Assembly (NCBI RefSeq): GCF_012272855.1
Contig: NZ_JAAXCQ010000003.1
Span: 186,001-250,000 of the forward strand
Direction of reading: 5' to 3'
DNA: 64,000 nucleotides
DNA from: Arenibacter sp. 6A1
GTDB lineage: Bacteria; Bacteroidota; Bacteroidia; Flavobacteriales; Flavobacteriaceae
Of this stretch, positions 1 through 8,344 are shown in pieces. A program made the position numbers and the translations under genes. Below the pieces are notes generated by a model. The model ran no database searches and was not told the origin of the DNA. It saw only the letters and a list, made by a program, of their open reading frames with translations. Numbering within the stretch: the stretch's first letter is position 1; each line of letters opens with the position of its first letter.

Positions 1-648
1 ACCTTAATATATACGCCAGGAAAAAGAACGATTGGTAATGGGGTGGAACGGAGAAGTATAAATGAAGATTATAGTACCTTATTGTTATCTTATACCAATG
101 GGTTGAAACAATTTTTTAACAGTGATTTCGATTACAAAAAAATTCAGTTCAGTTATACGCAGCCTTGGCAAATTGGTGGTTATGGAAGGTTGTTAAGTAC
201 AGTAGAAACAGGAAAGACTTTTGGTGAGGTTCCTTTGGCATTGTTAAGTCCGGTACCGGGCAACCAAACCTTGTTCTCTATGTATAACACCTTTTCGAAT
301 TTGGATTTTTATGAATTTGTAACAGATACCTATGCCGCCGTTCATTTGGAGCACAATTTTAATGGAAGGCTCCTTTCTAGGATTCCGGTTATCGGTAAAT
401 GGAACCTAAGGGAAATTATAGGCCTAAGAGGGGTGTGGGGCGATATATCTGAAGAAAACATCCAACTAAGTGCGCCTGCCGGTATGCCGCTTTTGGCGCC
501 AACGGATAAAGTTTATTGGGAATATGCAGTAGGTGTCGGCAATATATTTAAGTTCCTAAGGATCGATTTTAACTTTAGGGGGAATTACCTGGATTTGCCA
601 AATGCACGTCCTTTTGGGGTGACAGGATCCTTTGGATTTCATTTTTAA
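1..648 (+). CDS. DUF5686-family outer-membrane protein, C-terminal part (5' end outside window)
   Basis: The frame is open from base 1, so these are the last 215 or so residues of a longer protein whose start lies outside the window. The segment looks like the closing beta-barrel of DUF5686 proteins, which carry an N-terminal carboxypeptidase-regulatory-like domain. Signs are alternating aromatic and polar strands, the stretch YEFVTDTYAAVHLEHNF, the later RIPVIGKWNLREIIGLRG, and a terminal phenylalanine (FGFHF) as in proteins inserted by the BAM machinery. The family is common in Flavobacteriia and its biochemical role is unknown. The pyrophosphatase gene follows after 67 bases. The family assignment is from recognised motifs only. 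Confidence 0.75.
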   Translation, partial: TLIYTPGKRTIGNGVERRSINEDYSTLLLSYTNGLKQFFNSDFDYKKIQFSYTQPWQIGGYGRLLSTVETGKTFGEVPLALLSPVPGNQTLFSMYNTFSNLDFYEFVTDTYAAVHLEHNFNGRLLSRIPVIGKWNLREIIGLRGVWGDISEENIQLSAPAGMPLLAPTDKVYWEYAVGVGNIFKFLRIDFNFRGNYLDLPNARPFGVTGSFGFHF

Positions 649-715
649 GAAGTGTAAGAATAGTGTAGTCAATATTTGTAGAGTAAAGAATTATATAAAG
701 AATAAACATAAGAAT

Positions 716-1243
716 ATGAGTAGTCAAGAAATAACGTCTTTCGACGTTTTGATAGAAATTCCAAAAGGAAGCAGAAACAAGTATGAATATGATTTTGAGC
801 TAAAAAGAATCCGTTACGACAGGATGATTTTTTCCTCTATGATGTACCCTGCAGATTATGGGTTTGTACCAGAAACCTTAGCGTTGGACGGCGATCCATT
901 AGACGTTTTGGTATTGGTTACCGAGCCTACATTCCCAGGATGTGTTATGGAAGTGAAGCCTATCGGTGTTTTTCATATGACCGATGAGAAAGGACCAGAT
1001 GAAAAAGTAATCTGTGTGCCAGTTTCCGATCCGGTTTGGAACAGGATCAATGACCTAACTGAGTTAAATCCACATTTAATCAAAGAAATCGAGCATTTCT
1101 TTAAAGTTTATAAGGATTTGGAAAAGAAAAAAGTTGATGTTGGTGGATGGGGTAATATTGATGAAGCCAAGGAAATAGTAGCAAAATGCATACAGAGATT
1201 TGAAGAGAGCGATGTGCCTACAAAGGACGTTACCATCAGATAA
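716..1243 (+). CDS. ppa: Inorganic pyrophosphatase, soluble family I
   Basis: Hydrolyses pyrophosphate to phosphate in the cytoplasm, pulling biosynthetic reactions forward. The 175-residue product has the family I hallmarks: an early EIPKGSRNKYE segment, YPADYGFVPET, and the metal-binding DGDPLDVLVL. The length matches bacterial family I enzymes. The frame stays open upstream to about 632, but that stretch overlaps the end of the preceding gene and lacks family similarity. The ATG at 716, just before SSQEITSFDV, is therefore the likely start. A terminator follows, and then the membrane pyrophosphatase, so two unrelated PPi-consuming enzymes lie side by side. Confidence 0.95.
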   Translation: MSSQEITSFDVLIEIPKGSRNKYEYDFELKRIRYDRMIFSSMMYPADYGFVPETLALDGDPLDVLVLVTEPTFPGCVMEVKPIGVFHMTDEKGPDEKVICVPVSDPVWNRINDLTELNPHLIKEIEHFFKVYKDLEKKKVDVGGWGNIDEAKEIVAKCIQRFEESDVPTKDVTIR

Positions 1244-1262
1244 GTCATCGTAAATACAATAT

Positions 1263-1303
1263 AAAAAAAGCAATATCATCCCCATGGTATTGCTTTTTTT
1301 ATT
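1263..1303 (+). terminator. Intrinsic terminator after ppa
   Basis: The arms AGCAATATC and GGTATTGCT (one G-U pair) around a short loop are followed by a run of seven T. The hairpin separates ppa from hppA. Confidence 0.8.
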
Positions 1304-1354
1304 CTCGTATATTTTCTTACTTTTAGGGACAACCAATAATAAATAATCAAACCA

Positions 1355-3772
1355 ATGGATTCAATAATTATGTATGTGCCTATTATTATGGCATTAATAG
1401 GCTTGGCTTTTATGGCCGTAAAACGGTCTTGGGTATTAAATCAAAATGCGGGTGATGGAAAAATGAAAGAGATTTCGGAGTACATCTATGAAGGTGCCTT
1501 GGCCTTCTTAAAAGCAGAATATAAATTATTGACTTTCTTCGTGATTGCTGCTTCCATAGCTTTGGCTGCAGTGTCTTTTATTGTTCCTACTACGCATATC
1601 CTTATTGTCGTAGCCTTTATTTTTGGAGCGTTTTTTTCTGCGCTTGCAGGAAATATGGGAATGAAAATTGCAACTAAAACCAATGTACGGACTACCCAGG
1701 CAGCACGTACAAGCTTGCCTCAAGCCTTAAAAGTTTCCTTCGGCGGAGGAACTGTAATGGGGTTGGGCGTAGCTGGTTTGGCTGTTTTGGGTCTGACTTC
1801 CTTTTTTATTCTCTTGTTTCAGTATTTTATGAACGGTACATGGACTTCTACCGATGACATGACCATTGTTTTAGAGACCTTGGCCGGCTTTTCCCTAGGC
1901 GCAGAATCTATTGCGCTTTTTGCTAGGGTAGGCGGCGGAATTTATACGAAGGCTGCCGATGTGGGAGCAGACCTTGTAGGGAAAGTAGAGGCCGGTATTC
2001 CGGAAGACGATCCTCGTAACCCCGCTACTATTGCCGATAATGTTGGGGATAATGTTGGGGATGTAGCCGGAATGGGAGCCGATTTGTTCGGGTCTTATGT
2101 GGCGACTGTTTTGGCCGCCATGGTGTTGGGGAATTATGTGATTAAAGATATGGGGGGTGCCCTTGACGATAATTTTGGGGGGATAGGTCCTATTTTATTG
2201 CCTATGGCTATTGCTGGTTTTGGAATTTTATTTTCCATAATCGGTACCATGTTGGTGAAAATAAAAAGTAATGATGCTAAAGAAAAGCAGGTGCAAGCCG
2301 CTTTAAACGTTGGGAATTGGGTGTCTATTGGACTTACCCTGGTTTCTTGCTTTGTCCTGGTAAAATATTTATTGCCACAAACCATGCAAATGGAATTTTT
2401 TGGGGAGGGATTAAAAGATATATCTTCGATGAGGGTGTTTTATGCCACCGTCATTGGCTTAACAGTGGGGGGTGTTATTTCTTCCGTTACGGAATATTAT
2501 ACAGGTTTGGGAACTAAACCTGTATTGGCTATTGTCCAAAAATCCAGTACCGGAGCAGGAACTAATGTGATTGCCGGTTTGGCAACAGGGATGATCTCTA
2601 CTTTTCCGACAGTTATAATTTTTGCTGCCGCTATTTGGTCCTCTTATGCCTTGGCAGGTTTTTATGGTGTGGCTTTAGCAGCCTCGGCAATGATGGCTAC
2701 TACAGCCATGCAACTCGCTATAGACGCCTTTGGTCCTATCGCTGATAACGCCGGGGGGATTGCCGAAATGAGTGAACAAGATCCCATTGTACGAGAGCGT
2801 ACCGATATTTTGGACTCTGTAGGGAATACTACTGCAGCTACGGGCAAGGGCTTCGCAATTGCTTCGGCAGCCTTAACCTCTTTGGCTTTGTTTGCGGCCT
2901 ATGTAACCTTTACCGGTATAGATGGTATAAACATCTTTAAAGCTCCTGTATTGGCCATGCTTTTTGTAGGAGGGATGGTCCCAGTGGTGTTCTCTGCCCT
3001 TGCTATGAATTCCGTGGGGAAAGCTGCGATGGATATGGTATACGAAGTACGTAGGCAGTTTAAAGAAATTGCTGGCATTATGGAAGGTACTGCAAAACCG
3101 GATTACGCCAAATGTGTAGATATTTCTACCAAAGCCGCCTTGCGCGAAATGATGTTGCCTGGGGTGTTGACCATTGGTTTTCCTATTGCAATTGTTTTGT
3201 TAGGGAAATTGGTATACAATGAAGACAATCAGTTGATTGCCGAAATGTTGGGCGGATATATGGCCGGAGTGACCGTATCTGGGGTCTTATGGGCAATTTT
3301 TCAAAACAATGCCGGGGGAGCTTGGGACAATGCTAAAAAATCTTTCGAGGCAGGTGTCGAAATTAATGGGGAAATGACCTATAAAGGATCCGATGCGCAT
3401 AAGGCTGCTATAACTGGGGATACTGTGGGCGACCCCTTTAAGGATACCTCAGGACCTTCGATGAATATTTTGATAAAACTTACTTGTTTGATAGGCTTGG
3501 TGATAGCGCCTATTTTAGGTGGGCATGCCATTCCTCAGAAAGGGGACAAAAAAGAGGTTAAGGTAGAAATGAAAGTGCAGAACAGTGAAAAGGCCGAAGC
3601 AATAGTTACGTATACCATAGTGGTTGATGGTGTGAAAAAGTCTCATGAAAAGGTTTTTGAGGGCACCAAGGCAGAAGTAAAGGCGCAATTGGATGCCTTT
3701 GAGGAAAACACCTTGAATTCGGCGAACAAAAACCAAAAAATAGTAATCGAAAAAATAGATATTAACAAGTAA
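1355..3772 (+). CDS. hppA: Membrane-bound ion-pumping pyrophosphatase, K+-dependent type
   Basis: Couples PPi hydrolysis to Na+ or H+ export across the inner membrane. The 805-residue protein has about 16 hydrophobic segments. It carries the substrate motif [11 protein letters not shown] near residue 201 and [20 protein letters not shown] just after. Near residue 489 it reads [18 protein letters not shown]. Known K+-independent pumps have Lys after GNTT; here it is Ala followed three residues later by Gly, as in K+-dependent enzymes, many of which pump Na+. The ion cannot be read from the sequence. After the last membrane segment (about residue 727) comes a hydrophilic, lysine- and glutamate-rich tail of about 78 residues, longer than in typical family members. 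Transcribed alone, between two terminators. Confidence 0.95.
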   Translation: MDSIIMYVPIIMALIGLAFMAVKRSWVLNQNAGDGKMKEISEYIYEGALAFLKAEYKLLTFFVIAASIALAAVSFIVPTTHILIVVAFIFGAFFSALAGNMGMKIATKTNVRTTQAARTSLPQALKVSFGGGTVMGLGVAGLAVLGLTSFFILLFQYFMNGTWTSTDDMTIVLETLAGFSLGAESIALFARVGGGIYTKAADVGADLVGKVEAGIPEDDPRNPATIADNVGDNVGDVAGMGADLFGSYVATVLAAMVLGNYVIKDMGGALDDNFGGIGPILLPMAIAGFGILFSIIGTMLVKIKSNDAKEKQVQAALNVGNWVSIGLTLVSCFVLVKYLLPQTMQMEFFGEGLKDISSMRVFYATVIGLTVGGVISSVTEYYTGLGTKPVLAIVQKSSTGAGTNVIAGLATGMISTFPTVIIFAAAIWSSYALAGFYGVALAASAMMATTAMQLAIDAFGPIADNAGGIAEMSEQDPIVRERTDILDSVGNTTAATGKGFAIASAALTSLALFAAYVTFTGIDGINIFKAPVLAMLFVGGMVPVVFSALAMNSVGKAAMDMVYEVRRQFKEIAGIMEGTAKPDYAKCVDISTKAALREMMLPGVLTIGFPIAIVLLGKLVYNEDNQLIAEMLGGYMAGVTVSGVLWAIFQNNAGGAWDNAKKSFEAGVEINGEMTYKGSDAHKAAITGDTVGDPFKDTSGPSMNILIKLTCLIGLVIAPILGGHAIPQKGDKKEVKVEMKVQNSEKAEAIVTYTIVVDGVKKSHEKVFEGTKAEVKAQLDAFEENTLNSANKNQKIVIEKIDINK

Positions 3773-3843
3773 ATTTATTTTTAACCGGAATTAAACAGTT
3801 TGAGCAGGTATTGTTGCAGTTGCTGTTTTTTGGTATTATATTT

Positions 3844-3880
3844 AAAAACCTCGTTTAATTTAACGGGGTTTTATTTTTGT
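3844..3880 (+). terminator. Intrinsic terminator after hppA
   Basis: AAAACCTCGT and ACGGGGTTTT arms (one G-T pair) flank an AT loop and are followed by ATTTTTG. The downstream TATTTTTG (3872-3879) also fits a Bacteroidota -7 element for the next gene. Confidence 0.75.
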
Positions 3881-3898
3881 ATCGATTAGTTTTTTAGG

Positions 3899-5167
3899 AT
3901 GAATTATGAAGATTTAACCACATTGGGTATAGCCTTCGGTATTGGATTGTTGGTGGGAATGCAGCGACAAAAATCTAATAGCGAAATGGCAGGGGTACGT
4001 ACCTTTACCTTGATAGCGATATTAGGGGTGCTCGGTGGTTTCTTATCCCGGGACTACGATAATCCGTTTATATTGCCAGTTTTAGGACTGGGCATTACTG
4101 CTCTTTTGGTGGTTGCCAATATTATTAAGGTAAAGGCAATTTCCCGGGCCGACGTGGGGCAGACAACAGAAGTGGCTGCTTTATTGATGTTTGCAATTGG
4201 GGCCTATTTGGTAATGGGCGATAGGATATTGGGAATAATTATTGGCGGTGCAATGGCAGTGCTTTTATATGTTAAAGAACGCCTGCATGCCCTTATAGAT
4301 AATTTGAAAGAAAAGGATCTAGAAGCTATAATGACCTTTGCCGGGATTTCTTTGGTCATTTTACCGTTACTGCCCAATAGAAATTTTGGGCCCTACGAAG
4401 TTTTAAACCCCAGGAATATTTGGTTAATGGTTACCTTAATTGTAGGGTTAAGTGTATTGGGGTATTTTATTTACAAAATTGTCGGTAAAAAATTAGGGGT
4501 CATTTCCAATGGTATATTGGGTGGATTGATAAGTAGTACCGCGACAACGGTCAGTTATGCTCAAAGAACGTCCAATGCTGTTTCTATAAGTAAGCTGTCG
4601 GCTTTTGTAATCACCACGGCATCGACCATAGCCTTGGCAAGAGTGATGGTTGAGGTAGGTGTGGTGATTCCCGAAAGGATATCAGAAGTGTTGTTGCCGT
4701 TATTGGTCCAATTCTTTGTAATGGCCTTTATTTGTGTTGGATTATTTTATAGGATTCAAAAGGACGAATCGGACGATGAAATGCCAGAGCCCGATAATCC
4801 TGCACAATTGAAAAGTGCCTTGATTTTTGGCTTGCTTTACGGGGTAATTTTATTGGCCGTGGCATTTACAAAAGAAGAATTTGGAAATGAAGCCCTGTAT
4901 TTGGTAGCCATAATCAGTGGCCTTACAGATGTAGATGCCATTACCCTTTCTTTATCCCAAATTATAAAGACCAACACCTTGGATCCGACTACTGGATGGA
5001 AGTTGATACTGTTAGCTTCCTTGTCTAATTTAGTTTTTAAGGGTGTTTTAGTGGCTGTTTTAGGACCTAAAGAGCTCACAAAATGGGTGTCATTATCCTT
5101 TGGGATAGCTGTAATATTAGGTTTATGTATAATTGGCTTTTGGCCAGAATCCTGGAATTTTAATTAG
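3899..5167 (+). CDS. MgtC/DUF4010 family membrane protein
   Basis: A 422-residue integral membrane protein with about 12 hydrophobic segments. The N-terminal part (residues 1-140) is MgtC/SapB-like, with GLLVGMQRQ and GVRTFTLIAILG in the first two helices. The remainder is the DUF4010 domain, with GLISSTATTVSYA near residue 206 and SGLTDVDAITLSLSQ near 340. MgtC-type proteins are linked to magnesium stress, but the function of DUF4010 proteins is not established and no substrate is claimed here. The ATG at 3899 is the first in frame. The stop codon directly abuts the next start, so translation of the two genes is probably coupled. Confidence 0.85.
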   Translation: MNYEDLTTLGIAFGIGLLVGMQRQKSNSEMAGVRTFTLIAILGVLGGFLSRDYDNPFILPVLGLGITALLVVANIIKVKAISRADVGQTTEVAALLMFAIGAYLVMGDRILGIIIGGAMAVLLYVKERLHALIDNLKEKDLEAIMTFAGISLVILPLLPNRNFGPYEVLNPRNIWLMVTLIVGLSVLGYFIYKIVGKKLGVISNGILGGLISSTATTVSYAQRTSNAVSISKLSAFVITTASTIALARVMVEVGVVIPERISEVLLPLLVQFFVMAFICVGLFYRIQKDESDDEMPEPDNPAQLKSALIFGLLYGVILLAVAFTKEEFGNEALYLVAIISGLTDVDAITLSLSQIIKTNTLDPTTGWKLILLASLSNLVFKGVLVAVLGPKELTKWVSLSFGIAVILGLCIIGFWPESWNFN

Positions 5168-6175
5168 ATGTGGTTTTTAAAAAAAGCAGATCCTTTACAG
5201 CTAATCGGTTTTCAAACCTACGGAACGGATACTCATCTCTACATTAAAGGGAGGGCCTTGGAGGATGAAAATATAGACCTGTCGGAAAAAAGTGTTTTGG
5301 GATTATTGGTGAATACATGGAAACGTTTTGAGACCGATGTAATTGGGAATAGTAAATTAATTCTTAAGCTTCCTGACGGGAAGGAATACAGCTTTAAAAC
5401 GAATCGAGAAGGGTATTTTTATTTATATCTCACCGGTTCTAATTTGCGGGCGATGTGTAATAAAGAAGGGTGGCTTCCTTATGAGCTCTCCTTTGCCGAT
5501 ACCACAGTAAAAAGAAAAATAATTCAGGAAAATCGTTTTCCTGGAGAAATGTTGATACCTGCGGTCGAGGCCGATTTTGGGATTATCAGTGATATTGACG
5601 ATACTATCTTGCATACCGGAGTGGTTTCTCTATTAAAATGGCGGGTAATTTATAATACCTTTTTAAAAACTCCAGAAAATAGGATACCTCTTAAAGGGGC
5701 TTCGGATTTTTACCATTTGTTGCATAGGGGAGGTGGAGGCAATAATGCAAATCCTATTTTTTATGTCAGTAACAGTCCTTGGAACTTATATCGTTATTTG
5801 GAGTTTTTTTTAAAGAACAATAATTTTCCACGGGGGCCTATATTGCTGCGAAGTTTTAGGGCCTTGTTTAAAAAAGCTGCCTCCTGGGAGCTTTCCCATA
5901 AATATCATGAAATTCAAAATATATTAAAAACATTCCCTCAGCTATCTATTATACTGATAGGGGATGCAGGGGAGAGCGATGCTGATATTTACCGGGAAAT
6001 AGCCCGTAAATACCCCAAGAGAATATTGGCGATTTACCTGCATAGTGTAAAGCATAGGAAAAAAATGGATCGTATAAGAAATCTGTACAAAGACTTTAAG
6101 GCCTGCCCTGTCTTACTTGTAGAGAACAGCGATCAGGCCATTGAACATGCCAGAAAAAATGGCTTTATAAAATGA
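5168..6175 (+). CDS. App1-like phosphatidate phosphatase (DUF2183)
   Basis: A 335-residue protein of the App1 family. The catalytic domain of this family resembles HAD phosphatases and in yeast App1 dephosphorylates phosphatidate. The key motif SDIDDTILHTG lies near residue 141, followed by FYVSNSPWNLY near 200 and IGDAGESDADIY near 265, which fit HAD motifs I, II and III/IV. Residues 1-135 form the usual beta-rich N-terminal region. No signal peptide is visible, so a cytoplasmic or membrane-associated place is likely. It starts at the base after the stop of the DUF4010 gene and converges on the kinase gene, with only six bases between the stops. Confidence 0.85.
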   Translation: MWFLKKADPLQLIGFQTYGTDTHLYIKGRALEDENIDLSEKSVLGLLVNTWKRFETDVIGNSKLILKLPDGKEYSFKTNREGYFYLYLTGSNLRAMCNKEGWLPYELSFADTTVKRKIIQENRFPGEMLIPAVEADFGIISDIDDTILHTGVVSLLKWRVIYNTFLKTPENRIPLKGASDFYHLLHRGGGGNNANPIFYVSNSPWNLYRYLEFFLKNNNFPRGPILLRSFRALFKKAASWELSHKYHEIQNILKTFPQLSIILIGDAGESDADIYREIARKYPKRILAIYLHSVKHRKKMDRIRNLYKDFKACPVLLVENSDQAIEHARKNGFIK

Positions 6176-6181
6176 TAAAAT

Positions 6182-6796
6182 TTAAAATAAACCGTTTATT
6201 TCTGCATCAATTTTATTGATCACCAATCCCAGGTCTTCCGGGGAATCAACGAAATTAAGTTTGTCGACATCAATCACCAATAGGTTCCCTTTGTTATAGC
6301 TCTGTATCCAGGCCTCATACCGCTCATTTAGCCTACTTAAGTAGTCTATAGAAATAGAATTCTCGTAATCTCGGCCTCTCTTATGTATTTGGTCTACAAG
6401 ATTAGGGATGGAGCTTCTTAGGTAAATCAACAAATCGGGAGGCTGTACCAGTGATTCCATCAGTTCAAAAAGACCCGAATAATTTTCAAAATCTCTATTG
6501 GTCATTAATCCCATGGCGTGTAAATTGGGGGCAAAAATATGAGCATCCTCATAAATGGTCCTATCCTGGATGACGTTTTTACCGCTTTTCCTTATCTGTA
6601 ATATTTGCTTGTACCGACTGTTTAAAAAATAAATCTGAAGGTTAAAACTCCATCTTTCCATCTGATTGTAAAAATCATCCAAATATGGGTTGTCTACAAC
6701 ATCTTCGAAATGAGCCTCCCATTGGTAGTGCTTGGCCAGTAATGCGGTTAGTGTTGTTTTTCCGGCCCCGATATTTCCAGCTACTGCAATATGCAT
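6182..6796 (-). CDS. Deoxynucleoside kinase
   Basis: Phosphorylates deoxynucleosides for salvage. The 204-residue protein starts with a P-loop, GNIGAGKTT (about residues 7-15), and has QDRTIYEDAHIF (family DRS/ER region), the LRSSIPNLVDQIHKRGRDYE segment with lid arginines, and YLSRLNERYEAW. It belongs to the dCK/dGK family found in Bacteroidota and Firmicutes. The frame is open 66 bases further upstream, but the ATG at 6796 places the P-loop at the usual distance from the N-terminus. That longer form would also overlap the inverted repeat described at 6825-6840. Which nucleoside is preferred cannot be told. Confidence 0.9.
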   Translation of the reverse strand: MHIAVAGNIGAGKTTLTALLAKHYQWEAHFEDVVDNPYLDDFYNQMERWSFNLQIYFLNSRYKQILQIRKSGKNVIQDRTIYEDAHIFAPNLHAMGLMTNRDFENYSGLFELMESLVQPPDLLIYLRSSIPNLVDQIHKRGRDYENSISIDYLSRLNERYEAWIQSYNKGNLLVIDVDKLNFVDSPEDLGLVINKIDAEINGLF

Positions 6797-6824
6797 AGAT
6801 AATATAATTATAATTAATGTCCAT

Positions 6825-6840
6825 ACCCTACTGATAGGGT
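6825..6840. promoter_or_regulatory. Perfect inverted repeat, possible operator of the deoxynucleoside kinase
   Basis: ACCCTA-CTGA-TAGGGT is a perfect 6-bp inverted repeat 28 bases upstream of the kinase start. On the minus strand a TATATTGT (near -7 consensus) lies just upstream of it, so the repeat would cover the transcription start. The TAGGGT half also occurs in the two repeats before the sulfate operon. Confidence 0.4.
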
Positions 6841-6994
6841 GGTACAATATACAAGATATCATTGATTAAGTTAAAATCTTTATCGCTTTATCGGACAAAA
6901 AATAGCGAGCAAATAGAAAACCAGTTTTTTTAGGCTGTAGGTTTAAACCATATGTTCGTATGACAGTCATAGTATTAATATAAAATGTAAAAAT

Positions 6995-7825
6995 ATGATT
7001 CGGTTTCTTTTTTTAGTAGTAGCCTTAATGATAAGTTCCATAAGGAGTTATTCTCAAGATTTTCAGGGAGAAGTGACTTATTTTAGTAGAACTGCAGTCG
7101 ATTTGGATCTAAGTGATCGTGAGATGCCAGAAGAACGCAAAAAGCAAATCATGCAACGTATCAAAGAAGCCAATGAGCGCTCCTATGTGTTGACCTTCGA
7201 TAGGAATGCTTCCATTTATAAAGAAGAAGTTACAAATAGGCCTGCAAACACACGGGGTAGAATGAGGGTTGGTATGCGAGGCAATTCTGGAGGGGATTTT
7301 TATAAAAATCTTGTCACTGAAAACTATTTGCAGCAACAAGATCTTATGGGGAAGGCTTTTATTGTTGAAGATACTTTAGAGAAATTGGATTGGAATCTTG
7401 TCAACGAAACAAAAAAAATAGGCAATTATACCGTTTCCAAAGCAACCGCAAAAAAAATCGTGAAGCGTCCTAATAGAAATGCATTTAGGCGGAATAGTGA
7501 AAAAGATGCCGAAACGGAACAGCCGCTATTTACAGAAAAAGAAATAGAGGTAGAGGCCTGGTATACGTTGGAAATTCCTATAAACCAAGGACCGGGTGAG
7601 TATTGGGGGCTTCCAGGACTTATTTTGGAAATTAATGATGATACTACAAATCTGCAATGCATTAAAATTGTCCTAAATCCGAGTGAAAAAAAGGATATCG
7701 TAGCGCCTCACAAAGGAAAAAAAATGAGCAAGGATAAATACGAGGAGATCTATCAAAAGAAAATGGAGGAAATGAGACAAAACTTTCGTGGCCGTAATGG
7801 TAATGGTGGTGGGAGAAGGCCTTAA
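6995..7825 (+). CDS. GLPGLI family secreted protein
   Basis: A 276-residue protein with a signal peptide (MIRFLFLVVALMISSIRSYSQ, cleavage likely near residue 20). It contains the family signature YWGLPGLILEIND near residue 205, preceded by WYTLEIPINQGP. GLPGLI proteins are abundant in Bacteroidota and often lie near TonB-dependent receptors; their function is unknown. No receptor is next to this one. The C-terminus is unusual: it is rich in Arg, Gly and Asn (FRGRNGNGGGRRP), a short RGG-like tail. Transcribed as a single gene, followed by over 500 bases of leader and intergenic DNA before metK. Confidence 0.9.
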   Translation: MIRFLFLVVALMISSIRSYSQDFQGEVTYFSRTAVDLDLSDREMPEERKKQIMQRIKEANERSYVLTFDRNASIYKEEVTNRPANTRGRMRVGMRGNSGGDFYKNLVTENYLQQQDLMGKAFIVEDTLEKLDWNLVNETKKIGNYTVSKATAKKIVKRPNRNAFRRNSEKDAETEQPLFTEKEIEVEAWYTLEIPINQGPGEYWGLPGLILEINDDTTNLQCIKIVLNPSEKKDIVAPHKGKKMSKDKYEEIYQKKMEEMRQNFRGRNGNGGGRRP

Positions 7826-8100
7826 TATAAAATCTTGAGGATTAATTTGCCTTTTAAATATGAGGAGTACACCTTGTATTAAGTACTGATTAAAGTTTTT
7901 AGTGTAAGACTTTAGGATTTGTGAGGTTTGTTAAATGACGAGCATCAAAGGTTTTTAGGATGGATTAATGGAGAAAGTAAATGGTGAAAACATATCGTTT
8001 GGAAATAACGAGCAGTGTGTGATTAGGAAGGCCGTGGTTGTAAAGGATTGATCTAATAGCTGTGGGTATTTTTTAGGGGAATAAAAATAGTTGTTAAACC
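7826..8100. other. Non-coding spacer between the GLPGLI gene and the metK promoter
   Basis: No open frame with family similarity, no clear hairpin terminator and no repeat was seen in these 275 bases. The metK promoter starts directly after. Confidence 0.5.
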
Positions 8101-8103
8101 TTT

Positions 8104-8133
8104 TTTGAAAGCTCAAGATTTCTTGTACTTTTG
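8104..8133 (+). promoter_or_regulatory. Bacteroidota-type promoter of metK
   Basis: TTTG at 8104-8107 and TACTTTTG at 8126-8133 match the -33 TTTG and -7 TAnnTTTG elements with an 18-base spacer. Transcription would begin near 8140, leaving a leader of about 205 bases. Confidence 0.75.
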
Positions 8134-8140
8134 TCTGCGA

Positions 8141-8330
8141 ATTTAAAGAGGAAGGATTTGACTGATTGCAACCTCAAATACTGAATTTGTTTTTGGGACT
8201 ATTATAGGAACGGAAATAGGTTCGGCATTCTAAAAATGCTAAAGCAGTTTATGTTGTCTCTACATCGGAATCTCAGCATCCACTCTTCTTTAGTGTACAG
8301 GTCAAATTCTTATTCGTAAAACTAAAGTAA
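8141..8330 (+). promoter_or_regulatory. Candidate SAM-II-type riboswitch with long loop, metK leader
   Basis: The leader opens with GAGG (8148-8151), then GATTTG (8155-8160), TTGCA (8166-8170) and CCTC (8172-8175). This order and spacing match the 5' half of the SAM-II aptamer: P1 stem, GAUUUG loop, UUGCA before the closing strand. A GCTAAAG (8238-8244), like the conserved SAM-II 3' end, lies about 60 bases on, so the loop would be much longer than in classical SAM-II; long-loop variants of this class are known. Two small hairpins fill the gap (GAAC/GTTC at 8208-8222 and GCATT/AATGC at 8225-8239). ATTTGAC (8156-8162) can also pair perfectly with GTCAAAT (8301-8307), which may be an alternative structure. 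The P2 pseudoknot is not clear to me by eye. Confidence 0.45.
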
Positions 8331-8344
8331 GTAAGAAAGAGATT

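Noticed and set aside
632-715. Longer start for the soluble pyrophosphatase
   Set aside because: The extra 28 residues overlap the upstream gene, are lysine/asparagine-rich and do not match family I pyrophosphatases; the ATG at 716 does.
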